The position numbers and the translations under genes are program-made. This document shows, piece by piece, positions 1 through 10,609 of a DNA stretch of 64,000 bases; within the stretch, counting starts at the first letter, position 1; each line of letters begins with the position of its first letter. The notes under the pieces are model-generated. The model was not told the origin of the DNA. It saw nothing but the letters and a program-made list of their open reading frames with translations, and did not search any database. The DNA is from Anniella stebbinsi (Eukaryota; Chordata; Lepidosauria; Squamata; Anniellidae), in assembly GCA_029215795.1 (NCBI GenBank), contig JARDYH010000001.1, forward strand, positions 193,881,654-193,945,653. Direction: 5' to 3'.

Positions 1-2080
1 TTTTTTGTTAAAATTTTAATATAAATGTTAAAGGTGCTTCTTGCTCAAATATTCTTTGGGATAAGGTGCTTCTCCTCCAGCAGGTGGCGGCAAAGGTTTG
101 TGTCTCTTGGACCACCACTTAGGATGGGATGCTGTGCAAGGATAATATAAATCAGTAAAGTTGCCAAATTCCAGGGTGTATTTGTCTGTTCAAGTCCTGT
201 GGTGCATCCCAAAATGTATCTGGTGAAGTATAAAAGCTCTTCAGCCATGTGATGATTTCACACACAATAGAATGCATCGTGCAGCTATCCTGACTTTTTC
301 TCCTTAACAGATTTTTTTTGTGGTGAGAACAACAAAAAAGCAGTAGGAAAATGCAGAAGGGCTACGAGTGGATGGCAACGAGCCCCTGTAACATTCCATG
401 AATGAGGCAGGGCGGTGGTGCAATGAAAGCCTCATCTGGAAGCAGCCATAGAGAGCTTTAATAAGTGGGGCTTTTCCATACATGCCAGGATAACCTTCCC
501 CTGCTAAATTTCTATGCAACAGGCTGCTTGTAAAGATACTGGAGCAGAACCATTGAAGAACAAAAGGTGGCCCCAGTTTTGAGGGAATGCAAATAACAGA
601 TGCTACCAACTAAAGTTGCCCATAGAATTTTTTCATGGGATCCTGCAGAAAGGAAACGATGACTGGGGTCTACTTCATACATTTCTGCCGTTGTGTGGTT
701 CTTTTTGAGCCTTACTCCACAGAGTGAGGTCTCCCTCTGGCTGCTGTAACATACCACTAGTTTATGGTATGTGGAGCCGTGCCACATTATAGCATTGAAA
801 TCTGGGGTGAGCTCCCTCCTTACATATGTTACACCAGCCAAGTGGAAACCGTACCCCGCAGAAAATAATTTGGGGTGACTACTGCACACTACTGCCTTAA
901 TGTATGAGGCAGCCCAACAAGTAGCACAAAGGCCTGCTTGTTTTGTAAGAGACATGCAAAGATAAATAACTCTAATACATCTTCAGATATGTTGAGTAGT
1001 TCAGGTTAACCCTTTGCCTCATAACAGCTGTTATGTCTAACTTTCTCTTCAGCCAACATTTTGAAAATTCCTCTGCCTCCCAACTCCCACTCAACTGCAG
1101 GAGATTCAGATGGCTTGTAGTGTATTGATTGAGCATTCCATTCATACTATAAGTGCTTATTACCAACAGCTGCATATGCAAAGCAAAAACTGGCAGACGT
1201 GACCCATACATGGCAAATAATAAAATGATCATCTGTTTCTTTTTTTAGACTAAATAAGTGTATACCAGAATGTAGGAGGATAGCTGCACATCCTTATGAA
1301 GGCTGGTATATTCTATGAAGCTTTTGTTTCACTTACATGAGGCGAACGAGAAATGGTTTAATTTATTTAGGATGGCTAGAACACAGTGGAAGGGAAATTA
1401 TATAAACCTTTCCACAACTTTTACCAGGCTCATTACAAGCATCCTGCTACATGGCTTTAAAGTAGCTGTTTTGTTTTAGGAAAATGAACTTGGAACTAGG
1501 TCTCACAGTTACGGGTGACCATTTGGACCGTATTTCCCCTCAGGAGTCAATTAAGTGGCAGAGACAAGTATAGGTAACGATATAGGAAACTACTGCTAGA
1601 GAAACTAAGGAAGTTCTTTGAGCTGGATTGAGCAAAGAAATAAGACCCAACTTTTCTTCAAAGACATTCCCCTCATGGCTCAGAAATTTGTGGTATGGGG
1701 TACTAATTCTGACTGAGCAACGTTTGTGCTATGGTGGTCACAGTAGGAGCAATTTGTTGCAGCTTTTGCAAGGACTGCAACTGATACCATGGGTGGTTCC
1801 TCCTCTTCATAAATCCAGTTGGAGCCAGGCCCATAAATAGGCACCCTTCAGCATGCAACAGCCTACATAACTGGAACAAATGTTTCACATAATGACTGTT
1901 GACCCTAATTGTATTAATTGAGTCACTGATCATATTTCCAGCATTTGCCTTCATTTTATTATAGTCTCCGAGCCTTTTCCCTCAAGTCGTCTTGGGCAGT
2001 GGTGGAGAGTTTTGCTGCATGGCGACTTAAACCAAATGAGTTCTGTGAATTCCACTGTGGAGGTTTTATTTCTGACTGTT
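1..2080. other. No gene recognised; unclassified noncoding sequence
   Basis: I see no splice-flanked exon of a known family here. The minus strand has several open frames of 67-147 codons between positions 45 and 1232. They overlap one another in different frames and show no motif I recognise, so they are not called as genes. The sequence around 660-960 looks like old interspersed repeat but I cannot name it. Confidence 0.5.
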
Positions 2081-2084
2081 AGAA

Positions 2085-2235
2085 CAGTGTAACAATGGAA
2101 CCAATGACCTAGGGAGGTAGTGGGCTCTTGCACACTAGAGGCATTCAACATGCAGCTAGGCAGCCGTCTGTCAGGGATGCTTTAAGGTGGACTCCTGCAT
2201 TGAGCAGGAGGTTGGACTTGTAGGGGTTCCTCTCA
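2085..2235 (+). mobile_element. CR1-type LINE, 3' end fragment
   Basis: The stretch carries the familiar amniote CR1 3' end wording: a segment around ACCTAGGGAGGTAGTGGGCT, then CAGGGATGCTTTAAGGTGG, then TGCATTGAGCAGGAGGTTGG. It is 5'-truncated and diverged, so it is an old dead copy. Recognised from family knowledge, not from an alignment. Confidence 0.7.
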
Positions 2236-2239
2236 AGAA

Positions 2240-3193
2240 GAGCGCCCTGTTTCTTTTTACCTTGAAGTTTTTCTGAGTTGGCTACAGCTGTTTACTTTGA
2301 TATGCTTCCCTGTATCCTCAGGATTCACTAAAGCTCAGCCCTTGGAAACAATAACTACTTCTAAGCATATGCAATAGTATTTTCATCCTTGGGCCAACCC
2401 CCATACATCTAAGATTATGGGGCAAATGCTTGTGCATCAAGAGGTGGTCGGCCAAGCATGCTTGAACCCTGCCCAAATCTCTTTTTAGAAATTAAGTACT
2501 ACTATGCTCTTGTGGAGAAGGAAGCCTGCAGCCAAGCTTTATGAGTCTGGAAGAGCCTGTGTGACCTTAATTGCTCCCCCTTTGAAATGAATATATATCC
2601 TTAGCAGGTAAGGTGATATCTTTTAATTGGTCCCATTTGTAAACGTATACAATTACACAGCTTTTGCGCTGCACAGAACTCTCCATTAAGCAGATGACTT
2701 CACAAAAGCTTCCATACACTGGCTGAGATGTCTTTGATCCATTACGCATGTTTTATATCTTATTCTGAAGGATCCAGTCACATCAGAAGATGAATGGCTA
2801 GGTTTGCAATGCTGTGCACACTTACCTAAGGAGTAAACCCCACTGGACATAATAGGACTTCTGAATAGACAATGGATTGCACTGTAAGAATTTCTTCCGG
2901 ATTTTAAGCCTACCCTACCTCAAAAGCTCAGAGTGGCTTATAATGGGTTTTTTTAAAAAAACACCTGAAATAGAAATATACCCTGTATTATAAATGTTAC
3001 TATATTTTGTATCACACAATAACAAGTTAAAATCTTAACTCATTTAATATTTCAAGTAAGTGTCTTCAACAACCCTAGCTCAAACAAAGACACGGAAATC
3101 TAACAAAAAAATTTAACTAGACAAGAAGGAGTTACAAGTTTCTGTAAGATGCTAAGGCCTGAACTTTGATTAAGCTCTTCAAGAAGATGTGGT
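2240..3193. other. Intergenic, old repeat fragments only
   Basis: No gene seen. Around 2805-2890 there is a diverged copy of the short foldback repeat built on 'tgcaatgctgtgcacacttac ... gattgcactgta' (family G). Around 2900-2950 there is a possible minus-strand LINE 3' UTR fragment. Confidence 0.4.
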
Positions 3194-3196
3194 TTG

Positions 3197-3541
3197 GGGT
3201 GCCTCTACAAGAGCGATTTAAAGCTCTTTCAAAGTGCATTACTGATTTTACCTCCACATGAACGGAGCGCAAATCGGGGGTTGAGGCACTTTTTCTGTCC
3301 GATTATGCGCATTATTGAATGCGCGTTAAATAGCAAGTTTTAATTTACCGCGGGAGTTAAAGCGCCTTATGACCATGTAAACAAGCGATTCTCCGCATTT
3401 AAACACCTTTAAAGTGTGTTTCATACAACCAGTAATGCGCTTCACCACCTCCTGTGTATAGGACTAGGCGTAAAAGCGATTGCAAGAAGATGTGCATATT
3501 TGGCCAACTGGGCGTCAAACCAAAATCTTGTAGAGGGGACC
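3197..3541 (+). mobile_element. MITE family A, copy 1 (3-bp TSD TTG)
   Basis: A 345-bp element starts with GGGTGCCTCTACAAGAG and ends with CTTGTAGAGGGGACC, an imperfect terminal inverted repeat. It is flanked by TTG at 3194-3196 and 3542-3544. The interior has the family's repeated GCGC words (ATGCGCATTA, ATGCGCGTTA, AAGCGCC). It has no coding capacity. TIR plus a 3-bp duplication suggests a PIF/Harbinger-like non-autonomous element; the class is inferred. Confidence 0.85.
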
Positions 3542-3980
3542 TTGGACTAAGGAGCAGGAGATGTAGCCCATATGAAACGTTGTTTGCATTATATTCTCGT
3601 AGGCTATCTAGCTGATCTAGTTATCTCTACTACCTACCTAAATGTATTGCATTTGTGCTGTATCCTGGATTTCCACTGAGGCCAAATATGTATGTTTAAA
3701 ATAAATCTCTATCCTGGTGGGAGGTGGGGCCAATGCAAAACACTTCACTGGTAGTGACCCTGACTATTCCCAGAATTCAGGATCTCAGCTAGTCCTAGAC
3801 CACATGAGGTATTAGTTCATCCTTCCCTGAAACTTAAGATGTTCTATTTCATAAAATGTCTTCATTCAGGTTACCTGAGAACTTCAGTCTTGTATGCCTG
3901 AATGACTGAGATAGGTCTGGAAAACTGAAAAACATATCCTTTTTGAAAACTAGTCATATCTTTTCTCTGGCTGGTAACTG

Positions 3981-3983
<3 letters not shown>

Positions 3984-4017
<34 letters not shown>
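3984..4017. repeat. (ATT)n microsatellite
   Basis: About eleven uninterrupted ATT units are visible directly. Confidence 0.97.
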
Positions 4018-4135
4018 TCAATTTATGAATCACCCTATAGTTGACGTATGGGCATCATATACAATAAAATAAATGCAATAAAACACATTTAAAGAATTTC
4101 ACCTCTGTCTTTTATGAGACAAGGAATCTCAGCCT

Positions 4136-4212
4136 TACACTGCAATCTTCTACACACTTATCTGGGAGCACATCTCATTGAATTCAATGGGGCTTGCTTC
4201 TGATTAACATTT
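4136..4212. repeat. Short foldback repeat, family G
   Basis: The segment reads 'tgcaatcttctacacacttatctgggagc ... attcaatggggcttgcttctga'. Its two halves are an imperfect inverted repeat centred on 'attgaattcaat'. Similar copies lie at 24295, 27783, 30712, 39444, 44158, 47818, 50438 and 58323. The layout is that of a very abundant short reptilian repeat. Confidence 0.6.
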
Positions 4213-4214
4213 AT

Positions 4215-4765
4215 ACATTTGCACTAGTATTAGTGTCTTCCATCTACAGCTAAATCAGTGTTTAGCTTAGTTTAGTTAGTCTGCTATATTTTACATGAAT
4301 TTATGCTCTATTCTGCTTTTCCTTAACAAATCTACTTTTTCATTAAATATATTTAAATCATGATGGGACAGGAAACAAAGGAAACAAAAGAAAAGGGGAA
4401 ATCTCAAAAATGTACTGAAAAAAATCTTTATCAAAAAGTAATGTAAAGGTTATTGCTCTGACAGGAAAATCTTACTCTTCTACCTCAGATGAAGCTTGTC
4501 ACTAATCAAAATAGATTGAACTACCCAGTGTTTCATAATGACTATTTGATAAAGATTCATTTTTCAGTGGCCTTTTGAGGCTTATTTTCTTCCGTTTCCT
4601 TCACCACACATTAGGTGTACTGCAAACACTTAATTTTGTCCCAATTGGGCATGGGAAAAAGTTCATACAAAAGGCTATCTCAATCTGTCCTGTGCTTATC
4701 TGGAATAGTTTCCCAATATGGCTTGTGCTACATTTTATAAAATTATTTAGATGTGGATAGCAAAT
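4215..4765. other. AT-rich intergenic sequence, nothing recognised
   Basis: AT-rich DNA without a recognisable gene or repeat. A 61-codon open frame at 4575-4760 has no family signature. Confidence 0.4.
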
Positions 4766-5240
4766 CCATTCATTCATTTCTTACATTTCTATACCACCCA
4801 ACAGTCAAAACTCTCTGGGTAGTTCACGAAGATTAAAAGCCTTAAAAAATTGCACATAATATAAAACCATTTAATACAAACGGGCAACACACACACCTAA
4901 ATAATTTTAACAATTACAATAAGAAATCCCAGGGCTGGATTAAAAACATTATCATTTGCTGCCAAATACCTGAGAGAAGGGGGGGGGGGTCTTAACCCGT
5001 CACTGAAAAGATAACAATGTTGGTGCCAGTCAGACCTCATTGGGGAGATCGTTCCAGAATGGGGAAGCCATCACTAAGAAAGTCCTCTTCCTTGTTTCTA
5101 CTTTCCAAGCATTCCTTGGATGAGGTACCTGGAGGAGGGCTATTAGATGATGAGTGTAGTATATGAGTAGGCTCATGGCCATAAATTGAATTAAGAAGGA
5201 TAGAGAGGAAAAGGCTTTGCACAAGGTGCAGTTATTCTGG
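4766..5240 (-). mobile_element. L2/CR1-group LINE 3' end, minus strand
   Basis: Read on the minus strand, 5225 down to 5030 encodes a degenerate piece of the reverse-transcriptase ORF's C-terminus ending in SPFWNDLPNEV. A 3' UTR follows, with the 'wording' shared with the copies at 23160, 47080 and 53608 (a phrase about ACCCAGAGAGTTTTGACTG). A poly-G tract at 4980-4988 interrupts it. Confidence 0.75.
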
Positions 5241-5276
5241 TTTAATTAACCAGGTTTATGGAGGTGTGTAGGGGTA

Positions 5277-5277
<1 letters not shown>

Positions 5278-5320
<43 letters not shown>
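5278..5320. repeat. (GT)n(AT)n microsatellite
   Basis: A GTGTGTGT run changes into about seventeen AT units, visible directly. It makes a spurious YIYIYI peptide in one frame. Confidence 0.97.
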
Positions 5321-5321
<1 letters not shown>

Positions 5322-5867
5322 TAGAATTGGTCAGCTTACTCCTTCCTCAAGCTATGAATGTCACTCCAGATCGGAGCTGGATTGTGGAGATATTGCTTGC
5401 TCTCAATTGTGAGCACCTAGCACTGTGGCAGGTGAATATGCAGAGGAAATCAATGACTACTTTAGCCACAAGTAAAGCCTCTATTTTCAAACCATTTCCC
5501 AGTTTTTAGTGGCTGCTGAGAAGTAACAACATGGGATGGATGGCACCATCATAATCTAGTTGCGCATTTTCATGAAATCTCCTCCTGGCAATTGTTGGTT
5601 CAGAGAACACAAAGTTAGAGGGACTAGTGAGCTGACTCAGCATGGCAATTTGTTATCAAAGGCAGCCTCATTTAAAGCTCACTACAGTAATTAGCTTTCA
5701 ATTTGCAAAGTTATGAATGCAAGTCCCAAGATGACTCCTAAGATCAACTTGGGATTCTCACAAATATACCATTCACCCAGTGGGGGCATGCAGATAAACT
5801 ATTTTCAGTGGATGCTCTATAACTTTAGAATTTTCCCTTGAGACTGTGCGCATCCTACTGTCACTAT

Positions 5868-6582
5868 GACCCCCTCTACAAGAATTTGGTTTGACACCTG
5901 GTTCTCCGATTATGCGCATCTTCTCAGAAGCGCTTTATGGTAAATGACTGTACACGGGAGGTAATTGAGCGCACAACTGGTGGCCTTACCGGCTGTTTGA
6001 GGCCTCCTCCACACGAGACGTTTAATGAGCCTTGAAGGCTCATTATAAATTTTACCTCCACACCAGCGGAGCGCAAAACGGGCGTACAGGCGCGTTATCT
6101 CCCCGATAATGCGCATTTTCGAATGCGCGTTAAATAGCGACTTTTATTTTTCTCCGGCCGTTAAAGCGCATTTTCGCCGTGTGAACAAGCGATTATGCGC
6201 ATTAACGTCTTCTAAAGCGCTTTTTGGACATCAATTAATGCGCTTCGCCGCCTCTCGCCGCCTCCCGTGCAGAGGGATTAGGCGTAAATGCGCCTCCGCG
6301 AAAATGCGCATAATCCCCGAACCGGGCGCAAAAGCGCATCCTTGTGGAGGGGGCCTGAAATGCGCTTTAGAAGTAGGTAATGCGGAGAATCGCTTGTTCA
6401 CATAGTCAAAATGAGCTTTAACAGCCCTCAGCAAAATAAAGCTCGCTATTTAACGCGCATTCGATAATGCGCATAATCGAATAGATAACACACCTCAACT
6501 CCCGATTTGCACTCCGCTCATGTAGAGATAAAAATTATAATGAAACTTGAAAGAGCTTTAAATCTCTTGTGTAGAGGCAGCC
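5868..6582 (-). mobile_element. MITE family A, copy 2 (outer, interrupted by another A copy)
   Basis: The outer halves 5868-6000 and 6356-6582 are one minus-oriented family A element: the left end contains CCCCCTCTACAAGAATTTGG and the right end is TTGTGTAGAGGCAGCC. When the insert at 6001-6355 and one copy of TGA are removed, the two halves meet in the order found in uninterrupted minus copies such as 45082-45426. No clear outer target duplication is visible (TAT against AGA). Confidence 0.85.
6001..6355 (+). mobile_element. MITE family A, copy 3 (nested; TSD TGA)
   Basis: This 355-bp plus-oriented copy sits inside copy 2. Its ends are GGCCTCCTCCACACGAG and CCTTGTGGAGGGGGCC, and TGA flanks it at 5998-6000 and 6356-6358. 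Twelve GCGC tetramers occur in it, each in a variant of (A/G)(A/T)GCGC(A/G/T)T. It is the least decayed copy in the window by CpG retention. It encodes nothing; the open frames across it are by-products of base composition. Confidence 0.9.
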
Positions 6583-6589
6583 AGAGTAA

Positions 6590-7295
6590 GACATTTTAAT
6601 TCAACCTGGCCAGGGGTTGACTAGGATAATGAACAGGTTAAAAATAAAAGCAGAGTAAATAAGTACTATTATTTCTACAAGGGATGTAAATATGTTTCTA
6701 TACTGGATATATGGCCAAACACCACCCTCACCACCCCCAGTATTTTCTTCCTTATTATCCTTGAATCTTCTCTACGGAAGTCTTCTTCATCCTATTCTGA
6801 AATGCTGCCTAACTTTCTAAAATTTATAGACTGATATTTCAGTGTAAGATGATGTACGTCTCCTGCTAACCACCTCTGATCTCATTGGATACATGAGAAG
6901 CAGAATGACATTCCTAAGCTACATGCCACTTGACTCTATTGCTAAATAAGGTCTTGGGATGTTGTGGATGGGCACTTCAGGAAGATTAATAGATCTACAT
7001 GGGTACAGGAATATGTGAAGGGGGCATCTAAATTTATGTTGGATGAAAACAATCACAGTCCTATTAAGTTCATGGATTTCAAAACGATCAGGCATTATCT
7101 AGAAACTTAGGTAATTGGCAAGTAGATGCCTACTACAATCAAATAATGGCTCCTATCCGGAGGTAACCTGATTGGAGAACGAGCTACGGCACTACTGCAG
7201 AAATTGATCAGAAAAGAAATGGCTTGCCTCCTATCCCACTTCTTCTCAAAGAAGATAGGAGCCCCCTTTGTTCTCTCCAGAGCCAGCACAACACA
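6590..7295. other. Intergenic, nothing recognised
   Basis: No gene, tRNA or clear repeat recognised here. A 142-codon minus-strand open frame (7107-7535) overlaps the repeat fragment that follows and is not supported as a gene. Confidence 0.4.
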
Positions 7296-7299
7296 TTCT

Positions 7300-7525
7300 G
7301 CTGCCTGAGGAAGAGCTACCACTCGCCCACCCACGTCAAGGTGCATAGCACCCAAAGCCTGCCAAGTTATTCTGGCACAGTAGAAAACCCCACAAACACC
7401 TCTCTCCATCCCTGACAGTAAAAATACACTAATAACAAATAAAAGAACTGCCGCCATTTCATGACACCCAAAATCTACTGCCTGAGGCAGCTGCCTCGCT
7501 CTGGCTGATGACAGGGCCAGCCCTG
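7300..7525 (-). mobile_element. Probable hAT-like element fragment (family J)
   Basis: The right end CAGGGCCAGCCCTG (7512-7525), next to CCTGAGGCAGCTGCCTCGC, resembles the terminus of non-autonomous hAT elements common in reptiles. The copy at 40171-40335 reads the same wording in the opposite orientation (CAGGGCTGG, GAGGTAGCTG, GTGTCATGAAA, GGCAGCAA). The left boundary is uncertain. Confidence 0.5.
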
Positions 7526-7832
7526 GTTTTCCCACAGAGAACAGAAAGTGTAGATTTATTTAGGGAGCCAAGTCCCCATAGCAGTTCTGTCCTCTGTTTC
7601 CAAGAGGCAATGCTACCGGGGCAGTGATCTGTTGAAGAGAAGAGGCTGCCTGGACTAGATCCAGCCACTCCATTCCTGTCCTACACATGCTCACATAAGA
7701 GATTAAGCTATCAACTGCTAGGTAGAGGAGAAGATGCCAATATGCATCACGCCTCTCAGCCTTACAGTCGTTCACCAAACCTTGCTGTTTACTCTGCACA
7801 ACAGGACCTCCTTAGATCCCAGGACTTTCTAT

Positions 7833-8108
7833 GGTCCCCTCTTCAAGATTTCGCTTTGACGCCCAGTTGCCAATTATGTGCATTTACGGATAAGCGCATT
7901 TACTCCTAATACCTATTCACGAGAGGCGGCGAAGCGCATTACGGGATGTATGAAACGCGCTTTAAAGGTGTTGACATGCGGAGAATTTGAAAATGTGCAT
8001 AATCGGAGGTAAAAAGCGCCTGGACCCTTGATTTGTGCTCCGCTCTTGTAGAGGTAAATTTGCTAATGCGCCCTGAAGGAGCTTTAAATAGCTCTTATAG
8101 AGGCACCC
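7833..8108 (-). mobile_element. MITE family A, copy 4 (TSD TAT, internally deleted)
   Basis: Ends are GGTCCCCTCTTCAAG and CTTATAGAGGCACCC, flanked by TAT at 7830-7832 and 8109-8111. At 276 bp it lacks roughly 70 bp of the family interior, but keeps the terminal blocks and several GCGC words. Confidence 0.85.
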
Positions 8109-8472
8109 TATGTTATGTTGTTTAAGTGTAAACAATGATACAAAAGCACCCAATAAAACTATATTGTTGTTCCTTGTTCCATTCAAATCCATAAACAGAT
8201 TTGTGGTGCTGTATGAGAGGCAGAGGCAACGGCAGTTTCGCCCACCCAGACCCTGACACACTAATTGGCTTCCCATGTAACGCCCTCCCCAGCCCGTTCA
8301 CCACATAAACAAGTCTTGCTGAGGGATGAACGGGCAGCTTTTGTGTGGCCAACAGATGCCTCATAAACTCTGAGAAGTAGGGCTGAAAAGCACCATTAGG
8401 CAGGATGAAATGGCTTCCTTGGGTGGTGAATGCTGGGGACTGTGGAGGACAGCAGGAGCAGCTCCCCCAGCC

Positions 8473-8783
8473 TAGGCTGACCATATGGAAAGGAGGGCAG
8501 GGCTCCTGCATCTTTAGCAATTGTGTTGAAAAGGGAATTTCAGCAGGTGTCATTTGCATGCATTCAACATCTGGTGAAATTCCCTCTTCATCATAACAAT
8601 TAAAGCTACAGGAGCCCTGCCCTCTTGACCAGATACAAAAGAGGGCAGGGCCCCTGCAACTTTCACTGTTGTGATGGAGAGAGAATTTCACCAGGTGCTG
8701 CAAATGACACCTGCTAAAATTCCCTTTTCTATAAAATTGTTAAAGATAAAGGAGCCCTGCCCTCCTTTTCATATGGTCACCCT
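8473..8783. mobile_element. Foldback MITE family B, copy 1
   Basis: It begins TAGGCTGACCATATGGAAAG and ends CTTTTCATATGGTCACCCT after 311 bp. The halves are long imperfect inverted repeats: GGGAATTTCAGCAGGTGTCA on one side answers TGACACCTGCTAAAATTCCC on the other. No target duplication is visible. A 193-codon minus-strand frame across it is accidental. Confidence 0.8.
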
Positions 8784-8846
8784 TGGACTCCGGCCATTCC
8801 TCCTGAGCCCTCCCCCAACTGTTTCCTACTGTGAGTGTCACACCAC

Positions 8847-10605
8847 CGGCCCTATTTATTTATTTATTTATTTATTTATTTCATTTCATTTCTAACCCGC
8901 CTCTCCATCTAGATCGAGGCGGGGAACAACACCAAATATAAATATAAAACAATAAAATAGATAAACCGTTAAAACAGATAAAAACAAATACATTATTAAA
9001 AACATCTTAAAATTAAACTGGATAGGCCTGCCGGAAGAGAACAGTTTTCACGGCTTTCTTAAATTCCAGAAGACTGCTAATTTGTCGAATCTCCTCCGGC
9101 AGGCCATTCCACAGCCTGGGAGCGGCAGAAGAGAAGGTCCTCTGGGTAACACTCGTCAGCCTAGTTCTGGCTGACTGGAGTAAATTCTTCCCAGAGGACC
9201 TGAGTGTGCGGGGCGGATTATACGGGAGAAGGCGATCCCGCAGGTAACCTGGACCCAAACCATGTAGGGCTTTAAAGGTAATAACCAACACTTTATACGT
9301 CGCCCGGAAACTAATGGGCAGCCAGTGGAGTGATTTTAAGATTGGTGTTATGTGGTCACCCCTAGGTGTACCGGTGACCAACCTGGCTGCCATATTTTGA
9401 ACTAATTGAAGTTTCCGGACTAGGCACAAAGGTAGCCCTATGTACAGCGCATTGCAGAAGTCGAGCCTCGAAGTTACCAGTGAGTGCACTACCATCTTTA
9501 GGTCTTCCAACTCTAGGAAGGGGCGCAGCTGGCGTATCAGCCGAAGCTGATAGTAAGCACTCCTGGCCGTCGCATCTATCTGGGCTGTCATTTGGAGCGA
9601 CGGATCCAGGAGTACCCCCAAGCTGCGAACACAGTCTTTCGGGGGGGTGTAACCCCATCCAGAACTGGTTGACACACCTCCAAACCCAGGTTGTGGCCTT
9701 TGACAGCAAGCACCTCCATCTTGTCTGGATTCAGCTTCAGTTTGTTTTTCCTCATCCAGCCCATTACCGCCTCCAAACATTCATTCAGAGGAGACACACT
9801 ATCCTTAGCTGACGATGTTGTCGAAGGCACAGAGAAATATATTTGGGTGTCATCAGCGTACTGATAGCACCCCACCCCATGCCTCCGGATGATCTCTCCC
9901 AGCGGTTTCATATAAATGTTAAACAGCATTGGGGAAAGGATGGCACCTTGTGGTACACCACATAGCAGCTCCTTCTTTGAAGAGCAGCTATCCCCAAGCA
10001 TTACCATCTGGAACCTGCCCGAGAGATAGGACCGGAACCACTGAAGCACAGTGCCCCCGATTCCCAATCCCCTCAGGCGTTCCAGAAGAATACCATGGTC
10101 GATGGTATCGAAAGCCGCTGAGAGGTCCAGGAGTACCAACAGGGACACACACTCCCCCTGTCAATACTCAGGCGTAGATCATCCACTAAGGCGACCATAG
10201 CAGTCTCAACTCCGTATCCTGCCCTGAAGCCGGTTTGAAATGGGTCTAGAAAATCTGTATCATCCAAAACTGCTTGGAGTTGGGAGGCAACTGCCCTCTC
10301 GATCACCTTGCCCAAAAACGGAAGATTTGATACTGGCCTGTAGTTATTAAGGTCCAGAGGGTCCAGGGAGGGCTTTTTTAGAAGCGGCCGTACTACCGCC
10401 TCTTTTAAACATGTTGGAAAACTCCCCTCCCTGAGAGATGCATTAATAATACATTGTAGATATGATCGAACTGCATCTCCTCCCTGGACAACAAGCCAAG
10501 AAGGACAGGGATCGAGAGGGCAAGTCGTCGTCCTCACTTGTCCAAGCAGCTTGTCCACGTCCTCAGTACTCACCCTACACTTCCTAAGCTAGCTGCTACC
10601 CTCAT
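8847..10605 (-). mobile_element. L2/CR1-group LINE, 5'-truncated, reverse-transcriptase ORF in pieces
   Basis: Minus-strand frames 10573-10073, 10148-9588 and 9780-9013 together give one degenerate non-LTR reverse transcriptase. In order: LDLNNYRPVSNLPFLGKVIE, the AFDTIDHGILLERL block, GVPQGAILSPMLFNIYMKPL, the catalytic YADD box (YQYADDTQIY), the thumb NKLKLNPDKMEVL, and the C-terminal block RLWNGLPEEIRQISSLLEFK. Frameshifts near 10100 and 9640 break it. The 5' end with the endonuclease is missing. The 3' end is an AAATAA-type tail seen as TATTTATTTATT at 8847. By motif it is L2/CR1-group; I cannot separate the two by eye. Confidence 0.9.
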
Positions 10606-10609
10606 GTGT

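Noticed and set aside
45..248. 67-codon minus-strand frame with protein-like composition (…CRHLLEEKHLIPKNI)
   Set aside because: It looked like a possible C-terminal exon of a neighbouring gene, but I recognise no family, and no splice acceptor or conserved motif confirms it.
5258..5509. 83-codon plus frame with YIYIYIYI
   Set aside because: Driven by the AT microsatellite.
6109..6405. 98-codon plus frame rich in MRI..NSDFYF..VKAHF words, also seen at 5910, 6231, 33604, 45124 and 54128
   Set aside because: These similar peptides recur because they are translations of family A MITE copies. The frames are set by the GCGC word ladder, run on both strands and differ between copies; there is no coding-type conservation.
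8122..8703. 193-codon minus-strand open frame
   Set aside because: It runs across the family B foldback and into family A; the peptide is a translation of MITE sequence.
9362..10177. Plus-strand and alternative minus frames over the LINE (for example 9480-9812, 9929-10177)
   Set aside because: They are shadows of the degenerate reverse-transcriptase frame on the minus strand.
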